Shown in pieces: positions 32,417 to 40,596 of a DNA stretch of 64,000 bases (position 1 is the first letter of the stretch; every line of letters starts with the position of its first letter). The notes beneath the pieces were generated by a model. The model ran no database searches and was not told the origin of the DNA. It worked only from the letters and a program-made list of their open reading frames with translations. Source of the stretch: Bryobacteraceae bacterium (GTDB taxonomy: Bacteria > Acidobacteriota > Terriglobia > Bryobacterales > Bryobacteraceae). The stretch spans positions 248,001-312,000 of the forward strand of contig JAHCHE010000002.1 of NCBI GenBank assembly GCA_026129905.1. Direction: 5' to 3'. Both the position numbers and the translations under genes were made by a program.

Positions 32417-33433
32417 TCAGGTTGCCGACGCCGGCGGGTGCGCCGCCGGCGATCCCTGGTGCGTGGCCATCGTCTCGTGAGCGTCCCGGTGGATCTCATG
32501 CAACCGCATCCGGGTCGCGATCAGCGCGACGAATCCCGCCAGCCACAGCGGCAAGGTGACCACCAGGAACAGCAGCGTGGCGAATGCCGTGGCGTCCATC
32601 TTGTCGACGCCGAACAGTTGCAGCCCCACGATCGTAAAGAACTGGAACGACCCGACATTGCCGGGCGCCTGCGGCGGAATACTCCCCAGCCGCAGGATCA
32701 CCAGGACGACGCCCGCCGCCCAAAACGACAGGTCAATGCCGTACCCCTGCACCAGCGCGAAGATCGGGATAATCTGCAAAGCCAGGTACAGAAAGCTGAC
32801 CAGGATCGAGAACGCAAACGATCGGGAACTGCCCATCGAGTGAAGCCCGTCGATGACGGCGTGCAGCACCCTGCTCCACCGGCTCCGCGACATGGTTTCC
32901 TTGGCGTGGCTCTTATGCAGCACCGCCCACGCCAGCAGCAACCCGAAGGCCACCAGCACTCCTGCCAGGATCTGGCTCGCCGCCATCAGCACCCGGGGGA
33001 GTTCCACGAACTGCGCGACGATGTAGAAGCCCGCCACCAGCCACGCCCCGTCGAACAGACGCTCCGTCACCGCCGACGAGACGACGACGGAGAAGGGCAG
33101 CTTCGACCAGCGGCCTAGGAGGTAGCAGCGAATCACCTCCCCGCTGCGCAGCGGCAGGATCTCATTGGCGAACAGACCAATGTAGATCGCCTGGATGCTC
33201 TTGACCAGCCGTACCCGCGCCAGCGGCCGCAACAGCAGGCTCCACCTCCAGCCCTGCACCATGTACACCAGCACGTCGGCCAGCACGGCCACCGTGATCC
33301 AACGCCAGTCCGTCCGCATCAACTTCGGCAATTCGGCTTTCCAGTCGAAACCGTAGTAGACCCAGATCAGGCAAGCGAGCGAGACAGCGTACCCGGCGGC
33401 TGGAATCGTCCAGCGCGGTATCTTAATGCTCAA
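32417..33433 (-). CDS. Lysylphosphatidylglycerol synthetase/flippase-like membrane protein
   Basis: A 338-residue polytopic protein of the UPF0104/AglD type with about eight helices. Signature segments are GLFANEILPLRSGEVIRCYLLG and LRLGSIPPQAPGNVGSFQF, the family's two RxGE and PGNVG-like motifs. The family moves or modifies lipids, or flips glycolipid intermediates. It is convergent with the Uma2 gene and lies upstream of no obvious partner. Confidence 0.83.
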   Translation of the reverse strand: MSIKIPRWTIPAAGYAVSLACLIWVYYGFDWKAELPKLMRTDWRWITVAVLADVLVYMVQGWRWSLLLRPLARVRLVKSIQAIYIGLFANEILPLRSGEVIRCYLLGRWSKLPFSVVVSSAVTERLFDGAWLVAGFYIVAQFVELPRVLMAASQILAGVLVAFGLLLAWAVLHKSHAKETMSRSRWSRVLHAVIDGLHSMGSSRSFAFSILVSFLYLALQIIPIFALVQGYGIDLSFWAAGVVLVILRLGSIPPQAPGNVGSFQFFTIVGLQLFGVDKMDATAFATLLFLVVTLPLWLAGFVALIATRMRLHEIHRDAHETMATHQGSPAAHPPASAT

Positions 33434-33497
33434 GTCTCATCATGGCATCAAAGTCGCGGCAGGAACAATCCCGCGTCCAAACCGGCTGTGGCGGCGG

Positions 33498-35174
33498 CTA
33501 ATCGTAGCTCTCCCACGGCGGACGCGTGAACCTCGGCGCTGCCTCCCGCCCGAACCGCGGAGGCGGCAGTCCGGTCTCGAACGCTCCGATGTCCGGCGCC
33601 GCTCCCGTGAATTCGTCGTTGAATCCCGGCAGGCGGACGCCTGCGTCTGTGGCCGGGTTCTTGACTTGCACGAGAGGATCGGTGATGGCGATGGTCCGGC
33701 CGCCGCGGACGAACTCGACGCGCCCCCACTGGATACGGTTCATCGCCGGCGCAAGGAACCACTCGAGGCCCTCGCTCGGGAGAAACATCGATTGCACGAT
33801 CCCGCCGCCCAGGTAGCCTCCGGTGAGGTCGTTCTGAAAATCGTTCGGCGGCGCCCCCCGGTCGCTCGGGTAGGTCCGGCCGCGGGCGTAGAAGATGTTG
33901 TTGCGGCTCACCGCGTTGTGCAATTCGTGGCTGCTGAACACGTCCAGCGCGCCTTTCGGTTGCAGCGCCGTGTTGTGGAAAATGAACCGGTATCCGAGCC
34001 CGGTGCTGACGCGCTCGCCGCCGATATTCAGATAATTCATGCCCGTTTTGATCATCATGCCCCCGGAAGGATCCCGGTGCGAAACGCGGCTCTCGCCGAA
34101 CACGTTGCGGAAAACGTACAGCGGCCCCATCGACGTCGCCGCCGTCGCCACGTGCACGAACGTGTGGTGGATGTAATTGCTCCAGATCCGCACGTTCATG
34201 TTCGCGCCCTCGCTCTCGATGGCGTCGTCCCAGCAGTGCGAGACGATGTTGCCGTAGATGTCCGAATCCCGGTTCGGACTCCCCTTGAAGCTGTAATTGC
34301 TCGCGCCGCCGATGCCGTCGTTATAGCCGTGGTCCTCCGTCGAGCGGATGGTGTTGTAGCGGATCACGTTGCCCCCGCGCGAATCGATCAACGTGACGCC
34401 CTGCGGACCGGAGGGATGGCCGGACTCCCAGTCGTTCGCGCCGCCGCGCGGATACTCGATCAGGTTCCGCTGGATCACCAGGCTGCCCGCGTCGTTCTCG
34501 GCGTAGACGGCGCTGTCGGACCCGGTCAGCACGCCCCACACGCGCGCCCCGCCCGCGCGGCCCCATCCGGTGATGTGGCAGTCTTCCACCACAACATGCT
34601 GAACGCCGCCGCGGATGAGCACGCCGTGAATCGCCGCGTTCTTCAGTTCGAGGCCGCGCAGGATGACGTAGTCGGCCTCCACCACCACGTTATAGTCCGC
34701 GAGGTTGAACACGTCGCTGACGGACCTCTTTCCCGGAGCGGGCGCGATCAGATGCCATCCGTCCGCGGTTCCGCCCTCTCGGATCACCAGCGGCTGATCC
34801 GTGGTTCCTCCGTCCAGGTAGGTCGTCCTGCCGATCGGAAACGTCTCGCTGCGCGTTCGCGCCTGGAACTCCACCCGGTCCCCTCCGGCCTCCAGCCGGA
34901 TCGCGTACTCCGTATCGGGCGTTAGGCCGACCAGCGAACCCCGGTACTGCCGTTCGCGCTCGTCGTAAGCCAGCGGATAGCCTTCCCGCCACTCCCCGCC
35001 CGCCGGACGGTAGTGCACGCGGCAGCCCTCCGGCGCGGCGCCCCGGTTGTAGTACAGGCCGAGCGACTCGAATGTCGGCGCGGCCCACGCCTCCGGATCG
35101 GCGCCGGACGCTGTGGCCGCCAGCGCAACGGCAAGCGCTCCTGCCGTAATCGCGTTCCTGTGGTTTCTCCTCAT
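33498..35174 (-). CDS. Secreted right-handed beta-helix protein
   Basis: A 558-residue protein with a signal peptide (AITAGALAVALAATASGAD) and a central series of short beta-helix rungs (VVVEADYVILRGLELKNAAI, NVIRYNTIRSTEDHGYNDG, IYGNIVSHCWDDAIESEGAN) typical of pectate-lyase-like folds. A fibronectin-like start precedes the helix. It is probably an extracellular polysaccharide-active or binding protein; the substrate cannot be read from sequence. Confidence 0.8.
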   Translation of the reverse strand: MRRNHRNAITAGALAVALAATASGADPEAWAAPTFESLGLYYNRGAAPEGCRVHYRPAGGEWREGYPLAYDERERQYRGSLVGLTPDTEYAIRLEAGGDRVEFQARTRSETFPIGRTTYLDGGTTDQPLVIREGGTADGWHLIAPAPGKRSVSDVFNLADYNVVVEADYVILRGLELKNAAIHGVLIRGGVQHVVVEDCHITGWGRAGGARVWGVLTGSDSAVYAENDAGSLVIQRNLIEYPRGGANDWESGHPSGPQGVTLIDSRGGNVIRYNTIRSTEDHGYNDGIGGASNYSFKGSPNRDSDIYGNIVSHCWDDAIESEGANMNVRIWSNYIHHTFVHVATAATSMGPLYVFRNVFGESRVSHRDPSGGMMIKTGMNYLNIGGERVSTGLGYRFIFHNTALQPKGALDVFSSHELHNAVSRNNIFYARGRTYPSDRGAPPNDFQNDLTGGYLGGGIVQSMFLPSEGLEWFLAPAMNRIQWGRVEFVRGGRTIAITDPLVQVKNPATDAGVRLPGFNDEFTGAAPDIGAFETGLPPPRFGREAAPRFTRPPWESYD

Positions 35175-35207
35175 GTCCTTCGGTGCGTACTCAGGCAGGA
35201 TATCGCC

Positions 35208-37148
35208 CTACCGGCTGGAAAATCCCGCTCCGATCAGGATCATGCCCAACGTGCGCCGGTCCCCTGGCGGCGAAAACGCACGGTCGACGGCGATCTCGAG
35301 CGAAGCGCTTTCCGCCCCCGTCTTCACCGGCGCCGCCGACCATAGCGTGTAGAGCCCCGGTCCTTCGTAGCGGGCCTCCGCCACCGGGTTTCCGTCAATC
35401 GACGCCGAGACCTGGCGCGCCGGTGCCTGGCCGGCCAGGTATAGCTCCACGCGGATGGGTTGAGGGTCCGGCGGGCTCTTCAGCAGGATCACCGCCCGGT
35501 CGCTCATCCAGCGCGTCTTGCCATCTTCCAGTTGGTACACGCCGCTGACGATCTGGCTCTCGGCTTCCGGCGCGTTCATCGGCAGATACGAAAGCTCCGG
35601 CTTGCGCTCCACCACCGCCTGCGCCACCACCTCGTCGATAGGCCCGAGCACGAAATCGAACGGCCGGTATCCGAGCGTCACCGTCGAGTACGCCGACTTC
35701 ACGCCGAGTCCGATCGTCCGCAGGGGGACGTCGGATGTCACGGCCTTGGCGGCCAGCGGCGTCAGGACGCCTCCTCCGGTGGTGAACGATACCGGGTAGG
35801 CGATCTTGCTAGTCAGCACCACCTCGCCCGGCCGCACCGGCTGGCTTTCGATCAGCGGAAGCCCGCCCTCGGCCTCGGCGTAGTACCGCAGCGCCCACTC
35901 GGCGTTGATCCACACCCGGCGGTGTTCGAACTCCGAGCGCAGCCCCGCCACAAACGACCGGTACGCGTCCCAGTGCTGGTAGTTCATCGCGCTGAGCCCG
36001 AGGCCGACCAACGCCTGCGCCGCGACGCCCGCCGCCAGCAACGCCTTGCGCCCGGCCAACTGCCGGCTAACCAGCAGGGCCGCCGGCGCCGCGATCGGCA
36101 GCAAGTAGCGCGCCGAGCCGGCGAAAAACAGCGCCAGCGCTCCCCCAAAGAAGATCAGCGTCCAGACCGCGAGAAAAACAGCGTCCGGGTCTTCCCGGCG
36201 GACCAGGCGCGCGGCGCACCAGGCCAGCGCCAGGACTCCCGTGCCGACGCTCAGCCAGAACAGCGGATGCGGGTCGGCGAGCAGCGCTCCGGCCAGCGCG
36301 GCCGCCCCAGCTGCCATCCAGATCCACCGCCCGGCGCGGCCAAACGCGGCCCAGGCCAGCGCGGGAAACACCAACCAGCCCGCGTGGACGGTGAGCGCCA
36401 CGGCGTTTTGCAGCTTGCTGGAAAGCGTCTGAAACCCGAAGCCGGCGAGGTAGCCCGCCAGCACGGCCGCCGGCGCCGATCCGCTCATCGCCCGCTCGTA
36501 AAGCTGCCACGCGCCGGGCGCAAGCACGGGCGCGAGCAGGACGGCCCAGCCCGGCGCCCAGCTCCGGCGGCGCATCCACAGGTAGACCCCGAGGATCGGC
36601 ACGAGCGCGGCCGCCTGGTACGCCGTCAGCCCGGCCAACGCCATGCTGAACGCCGCCGCGCACAACAGCGGGCGCGAGCGCCGGTCGGCCGCGGCAACGT
36701 ACAGCGCCGCCGACGCCATCCAGAACGCCAGGTGCGGCACGTCCGTCTCGAACGAGTTCCCGTTCACCACGAAGGCGGGCGTCGCCAGGAACAGCAGCGT
36801 CGCCCAGGCCGGCGCCGGCGAGAAGCGCCGCGCCAGCGACCACATCGCCAGCGCCGCGATCAGCGAGAACACGATGTAGGCGGCGTGAAACGGAACCTCA
36901 TGGACGTCGCCGAACACGGCCAGCAGCGCCGCCAGCGCCCAGATGTTCAGCGGCGGGTGCGGGTGTCCCCGCGCGTCCACCATCTTTCCGAGGAAGACGT
37001 ATTGGAAGTTCGTCGGGCGAAGCGGGTCCACCTGCGCGTGCATCGCCCCGGCCAGGTAGTTGTAGTCGTCCCCTTGAACCGCCTGGTTCAGAAAAGGTAG
37101 ACGCAGGAGCAGGACAACCAGGACGATCGCCGCGAGCCGCGCGCGCAT
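35208..37148 (-). CDS. GT39/ArnT-like membrane glycosyltransferase
   Basis: A 646-residue protein with about ten to twelve helices. The early loop contains the acidic pair QGDDYNYL and later HPHPPLNIW, as in polyprenol-phosphate-sugar-dependent transferases of the PMT/ArnT clan. A C-terminal soluble beta-rich domain follows. I chose the ATG at 37148 (MRARLAAIVLVVLLL) over a longer in-frame start. It lies next to the MGDG-synthase-like gene, so a cell-envelope role is likely. Confidence 0.78.
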   Translation of the reverse strand: MRARLAAIVLVVLLLRLPFLNQAVQGDDYNYLAGAMHAQVDPLRPTNFQYVFLGKMVDARGHPHPPLNIWALAALLAVFGDVHEVPFHAAYIVFSLIAALAMWSLARRFSPAPAWATLLFLATPAFVVNGNSFETDVPHLAFWMASAALYVAAADRRSRPLLCAAAFSMALAGLTAYQAAALVPILGVYLWMRRRSWAPGWAVLLAPVLAPGAWQLYERAMSGSAPAAVLAGYLAGFGFQTLSSKLQNAVALTVHAGWLVFPALAWAAFGRAGRWIWMAAGAAALAGALLADPHPLFWLSVGTGVLALAWCAARLVRREDPDAVFLAVWTLIFFGGALALFFAGSARYLLPIAAPAALLVSRQLAGRKALLAAGVAAQALVGLGLSAMNYQHWDAYRSFVAGLRSEFEHRRVWINAEWALRYYAEAEGGLPLIESQPVRPGEVVLTSKIAYPVSFTTGGGVLTPLAAKAVTSDVPLRTIGLGVKSAYSTVTLGYRPFDFVLGPIDEVVAQAVVERKPELSYLPMNAPEAESQIVSGVYQLEDGKTRWMSDRAVILLKSPPDPQPIRVELYLAGQAPARQVSASIDGNPVAEARYEGPGLYTLWSAAPVKTGAESASLEIAVDRAFSPPGDRRTLGMILIGAGFSSR

Positions 37149-37189
37149 ACCAACCTGCGATTGTACTGCCTCGCCCACTCCCGCACGCG

Positions 37190-38359
37190 CTACGGGCCGC
37201 TGCGCGCGCCGGCGGTCCGTCCCGCCCCCTCGAGGATCTCGTTCAGCATCTCGGGGATCTCAAAGACGGCGCGGTTGTCCACCTTGCGCGCGGCCTCGCG
37301 AAGGCGTTCGTACGTGGCCGGCTCGAGCAGCCGTTCCATCGCGGGGCCGATGCGGCGGAAGCTCGGAATGGCGATTCCCACCTGGTTCTCCTCCACCCAG
37401 CGCGCGTTGAACCGTTCCTGCGGCATGGTCCAGGCGTTCCGTTCGACGATGACGGGCAGTTTCATCGCGAGCGCCTCGCTGATGCTGCCGGGACCGGGCT
37501 TGCCGATGAGGAAATCCGAGAGCTGCATGTAGTATGGAATCTCGCTCGTAAATCTCTCCACCAACCTGGGGACCCGGCTGGGCAGCGCGCGGATTCTCTC
37601 CGCCAGCTTTGCGTTTCTCCCGCAGATGAAAATGAGCTGAAACTCCCGTCCCGTTTCCTGCGCCCGGCGCGCGATTTCGAGCATCGCCGGCGAGCCGTGC
37701 CCGCCAAACAGCACGAGGCCCGTTGGCGCGTCGGGCTTCAGTCCCAGCCGCACTCGCTCCGCGGTCCTGTCGATAGGCCGCGGCTCATAGAACTGCGGCC
37801 GCAGAATCATCCCGGACGCCTGGCGGATCTTTTCCGGCGGGACGCCGATCTCCCTAGCCTGTTCGGCGGCGCGCGGCGTTCCGCAGATCACGTACTGGTC
37901 CTGCCGCTCAATCCAGAAGTGCGGCGGATAATCCGCGAAATCGGTGAGAATCGTGACAAAAGGCGCGCCCGGCCTCGCGGCGCCGAAGGCCTCGAACAGC
38001 GCTCGGTTGAAGTTCGGGATTAGCGACACCGCCATGTCCGGCGGATCGGCGCCCCAGAATCGCTTCAGCATGCGCACCTGGCTCGGATGATAGAGCCGGA
38101 TCGCCCCGTGCAGCGCCCGAAGCAGCGCCGACATGCCGATGGTCCAGCCGTTCTTCAGCAGGAGATTGTAGCCGTCCTGGATCTGCAGTCCGGTCGTTTT
38201 GCGAAGGACGTCGATCTCGTCCAGCAGTTCCTGGAGGTTCACCAGGCGGACTTCCCAGGGCCGGCCCTGCCGGGCGACGACGTCCCGCAAAGCCGTGGCT
38301 GCCGCGCGGTGACCGCCGCCGGCATCGAAGTAGAAGAAGTCGACTTTTCGCGGCAACAC
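37190..38359 (-). CDS. MGDG-synthase-like GT28 glycosyltransferase
   Basis: A 389-residue enzyme with the monogalactosyldiacylglycerol synthase pattern. FFYFDAGGGHRAAATAL is at the N-terminus, and the donor-binding half has LVLFGGHGSPAMLEIARR, LIFICGRNAKLAERIRAL and FLIGKPGPGSISEALAMKLP. It probably adds a sugar to diacylglycerol or a related lipid. It is divergent from the PAP2 gene, with 227 nt between them. Confidence 0.85.
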   Translation of the reverse strand: MLPRKVDFFYFDAGGGHRAAATALRDVVARQGRPWEVRLVNLQELLDEIDVLRKTTGLQIQDGYNLLLKNGWTIGMSALLRALHGAIRLYHPSQVRMLKRFWGADPPDMAVSLIPNFNRALFEAFGAARPGAPFVTILTDFADYPPHFWIERQDQYVICGTPRAAEQAREIGVPPEKIRQASGMILRPQFYEPRPIDRTAERVRLGLKPDAPTGLVLFGGHGSPAMLEIARRAQETGREFQLIFICGRNAKLAERIRALPSRVPRLVERFTSEIPYYMQLSDFLIGKPGPGSISEALAMKLPVIVERNAWTMPQERFNARWVEENQVGIAIPSFRRIGPAMERLLEPATYERLREAARKVDNRAVFEIPEMLNEILEGAGRTAGARSGP

Positions 38360-38586
38360 CCCATCCTATCGGACGTTGAGACCGAATTAACCGCGCGAGC
38401 GGAGGGTTCGGCCTTTTTTCATTGTGGTTTCGCGCTCCCGTCATCGCTCTGTAACCAGTGGGGCCGATAACGGAAGTAGAAGACCGCTGGCGGCCGTTTT
38501 AACGGATTCGCTAGACTGGACTTAGCGCCCCTCGGCGAAAGAACTGGGGGATACGCAGCGTCGTCGGCGGTCTTTCGGAGACCGCC

Positions 38587-39123
38587 ATGACGCTGGCTAA
38601 CGCAATGCTCGAATTCGTCAAAGCGCGGGATCATCGTCTGATGCGCCGCGTTAATGGCTGGAGCGCCCCCAAGTGGGTGCGCATCTGGATGATCTGCGCC
38701 ACGCGCGGCGGCGACGGCTGGCTTTGGTACGCGATGGCAGCGGCGATCCTGCTGTTCGGAGGGACGAATCGCTTCGCGGCGGCCGGCGCGGCCGGGTTGG
38801 CCTCCGGCCTGGGCATCGTGGTGTTCCTGTGGCTGAAGCGGTTGACGGGCCGGCGCAGGCCTTGCTACCTCGAGCCGCACTGCTGGGCAAAGCTGCTGCC
38901 GCCGGACCAGTTCTCCTTTCCTTCCGGCCATTCGATCACGGCCTTCGCCGTGGCGACGTCGCTAAGCCTGTTCTATCCTTCGCTAATGGCTGGGCTGCTG
39001 TTCTGCGCGGTGAGCGTGGCGATCTCCCGCATCCTCCTCGGCATGCACTTCCTTAGCGATGTCGTGGTGGGCTGCCTGCTTGGCGCGTCGCTCGGTTACT
39101 GGTCGTTCACCGTGTTCGCCTGA
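38587..39123 (+). CDS. PAP2-family membrane phosphatase
   Basis: A 178-residue membrane enzyme with the complete acid-phosphatase signature: KRLTGRRRPC, FPSGHSITAF and SRILLGMHFLSDVVVG. Likely substrates are undecaprenyl pyrophosphate or phosphatidate/PGP. With the neighbouring glycolipid synthase, diacylglycerol supply is plausible. Confidence 0.9.
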   Translation: MTLANAMLEFVKARDHRLMRRVNGWSAPKWVRIWMICATRGGDGWLWYAMAAAILLFGGTNRFAAAGAAGLASGLGIVVFLWLKRLTGRRRPCYLEPHCWAKLLPPDQFSFPSGHSITAFAVATSLSLFYPSLMAGLLFCAVSVAISRILLGMHFLSDVVVGCLLGASLGYWSFTVFA

Positions 39124-39178
39124 AGCGCGGCTGGGCGGCGGGGCTATAGTAAAGTCGTGAGGCTTTAAGTCCCGGTTC

Positions 39179-40093
39179 ATGTTGCTCCGCGGCGCGCTCC
39201 TGTTCCTGTCCCGGCGCAAATCGCTTCGCGCGTGGGTGGAGACCTCGCGCTTCGCGCGCAAGCTGACCCGCCGCTTCGTGGCCGGCGAGACGCTCGAAGA
39301 AGGTCTGGCGGTCTGCGCCCGGCTCAACCAGGAGGGCATCCTGGCCACGCTGGACCACCTGGGCGAGAATGTCTCCTCCATCGAGGAAGGCGCCCGAACG
39401 CGCGACGCCTACCTGGCCGCGCTGGACGCAATTGCCGAACGGCGCCTCCAGTCCACCGTCTCTATCAAACTCACCCACTTCGGGCTGGACTTCTCCGAGG
39501 AGATCTGCCGCCGCTATGTCGAGGCTGTGGTCGCCCTAGCCCATCGATATGGCAACGCCGTGGAGATCGACATGGAGTCCGCCGGCTACGTAGACCGCAC
39601 GCTGGACGTGGTTGTCGAAACGCAGCAAGCTTGCGGGTGCGTCCGCGCGGTGATCCAGGCCTATCTGCGCCGTAGCGAGAACGACATCCGCGACCTCTGC
39701 CGGCGCCGCGTTCCCGTGCGCCTGTGCAAGGGCGCCTACAAGGAGCCGCCCGAGATCGCCTTCCCGAGAAAACGCGACGTCGACGCCAACTACCTCCGGT
39801 TGGCCGGCATCCTCCTGGAAGAAGGCGTCAATCCGGCGTTCGCCACCCACGACGAAAGGATTATCGCCGAGGTGATCCGGCGGGTTCGCGACCGCCGCCT
39901 GGCCCCCGAGGGTCTCGAGTTTCAGATGCTTTACGGGATCCGAAAAAGCCTCCAGCGGCAGCTTGTCCGGGACGGCTTCCGCGTCCGGCTCTACGTGCCC
40001 TACGGCGTCGCGTGGTACCCCTACTTTATGCGGCGGCTGGCTGAGCGCCCGGCGAACCTCGTTTTCCTCTTGCGCAACCTCGCGCGCCGGTAG
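39179..40093 (+). CDS. putA: Proline dehydrogenase
   Basis: A 304-residue monofunctional FAD enzyme that oxidises proline to pyrroline-5-carboxylate. Conserved segments are VSIKLTHFGLDF, VEIDMESAGYVDRTL, VRLCKGAYKEP, AFATHDERII, LEFQMLYGI and YVPYGVAWYPYFMRRLAERP. Length fits the Deinococcus/Gram-positive PRODH class. No P5C dehydrogenase is adjacent. Confidence 0.94.
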   Translation: MLLRGALLFLSRRKSLRAWVETSRFARKLTRRFVAGETLEEGLAVCARLNQEGILATLDHLGENVSSIEEGARTRDAYLAALDAIAERRLQSTVSIKLTHFGLDFSEEICRRYVEAVVALAHRYGNAVEIDMESAGYVDRTLDVVVETQQACGCVRAVIQAYLRRSENDIRDLCRRRVPVRLCKGAYKEPPEIAFPRKRDVDANYLRLAGILLEEGVNPAFATHDERIIAEVIRRVRDRRLAPEGLEFQMLYGIRKSLQRQLVRDGFRVRLYVPYGVAWYPYFMRRLAERPANLVFLLRNLARR

Positions 40094-40198
40094 CCGGCGC
40101 CGCGCGGTCCGCTTGGGAACTCCCGGCGTATACTGGTGTCCAAACCGAGAGAACCGATGATGCCGCCGGCGAAAACTGGACGGAGGGTGAGCTGATCC

Positions 40199-40537
40199 AT
40201 GGCCAGAAAATGGCGCGTTGCGGGAGCGATCGCGATCCTGGCAGTGCTGGCGGCGGGAGCGGCGCTGCTGACGCCTGCCTACTGGCGGAATCTGCGCTTC
40301 GAGCAGTACCTGGAAAACCTGGTCTCGGAAGCCGACATCGAGAAACGTCCGGATGACTTTGTGCGGGTGGCGGTGGCCGGCCGCGCCGCCTCGCTCGGTA
40401 TTCCACTTCGGCCGGAAGACGTGCGGGTCGACCGCGGCGCCGGCCGGTTGCGCATCGAAACTAGGTACGTTGTTCGCGTCGACGTGCCGATTTACACCGT
40501 CGACCTGCATTTTCGCGCCAATAGCGGCGCCAGGTAG
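40199..40537 (+). CDS. Small single-pass membrane protein of unknown function
   Basis: A 112-residue protein with one N-terminal helix (VAGAIAILAVLAAGAALL) and a soluble remainder ending in beta strands (RLRIETRYVVRVDVPIYTVD). It resembles DUF4845-type small proteins common in Acidobacteriota. It sits 59 nt before the PBP gene, so a minor envelope role is possible. Confidence 0.65.
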   Translation: MARKWRVAGAIAILAVLAAGAALLTPAYWRNLRFEQYLENLVSEADIEKRPDDFVRVAVAGRAASLGIPLRPEDVRVDRGAGRLRIETRYVVRVDVPIYTVDLHFRANSGAR

Positions 40538-40596
40538 CGTTGGTCCGGACGGCCGGCGAGGTGGCCGTGAGAAGATAGTATCAAGAGGAAGAGCTG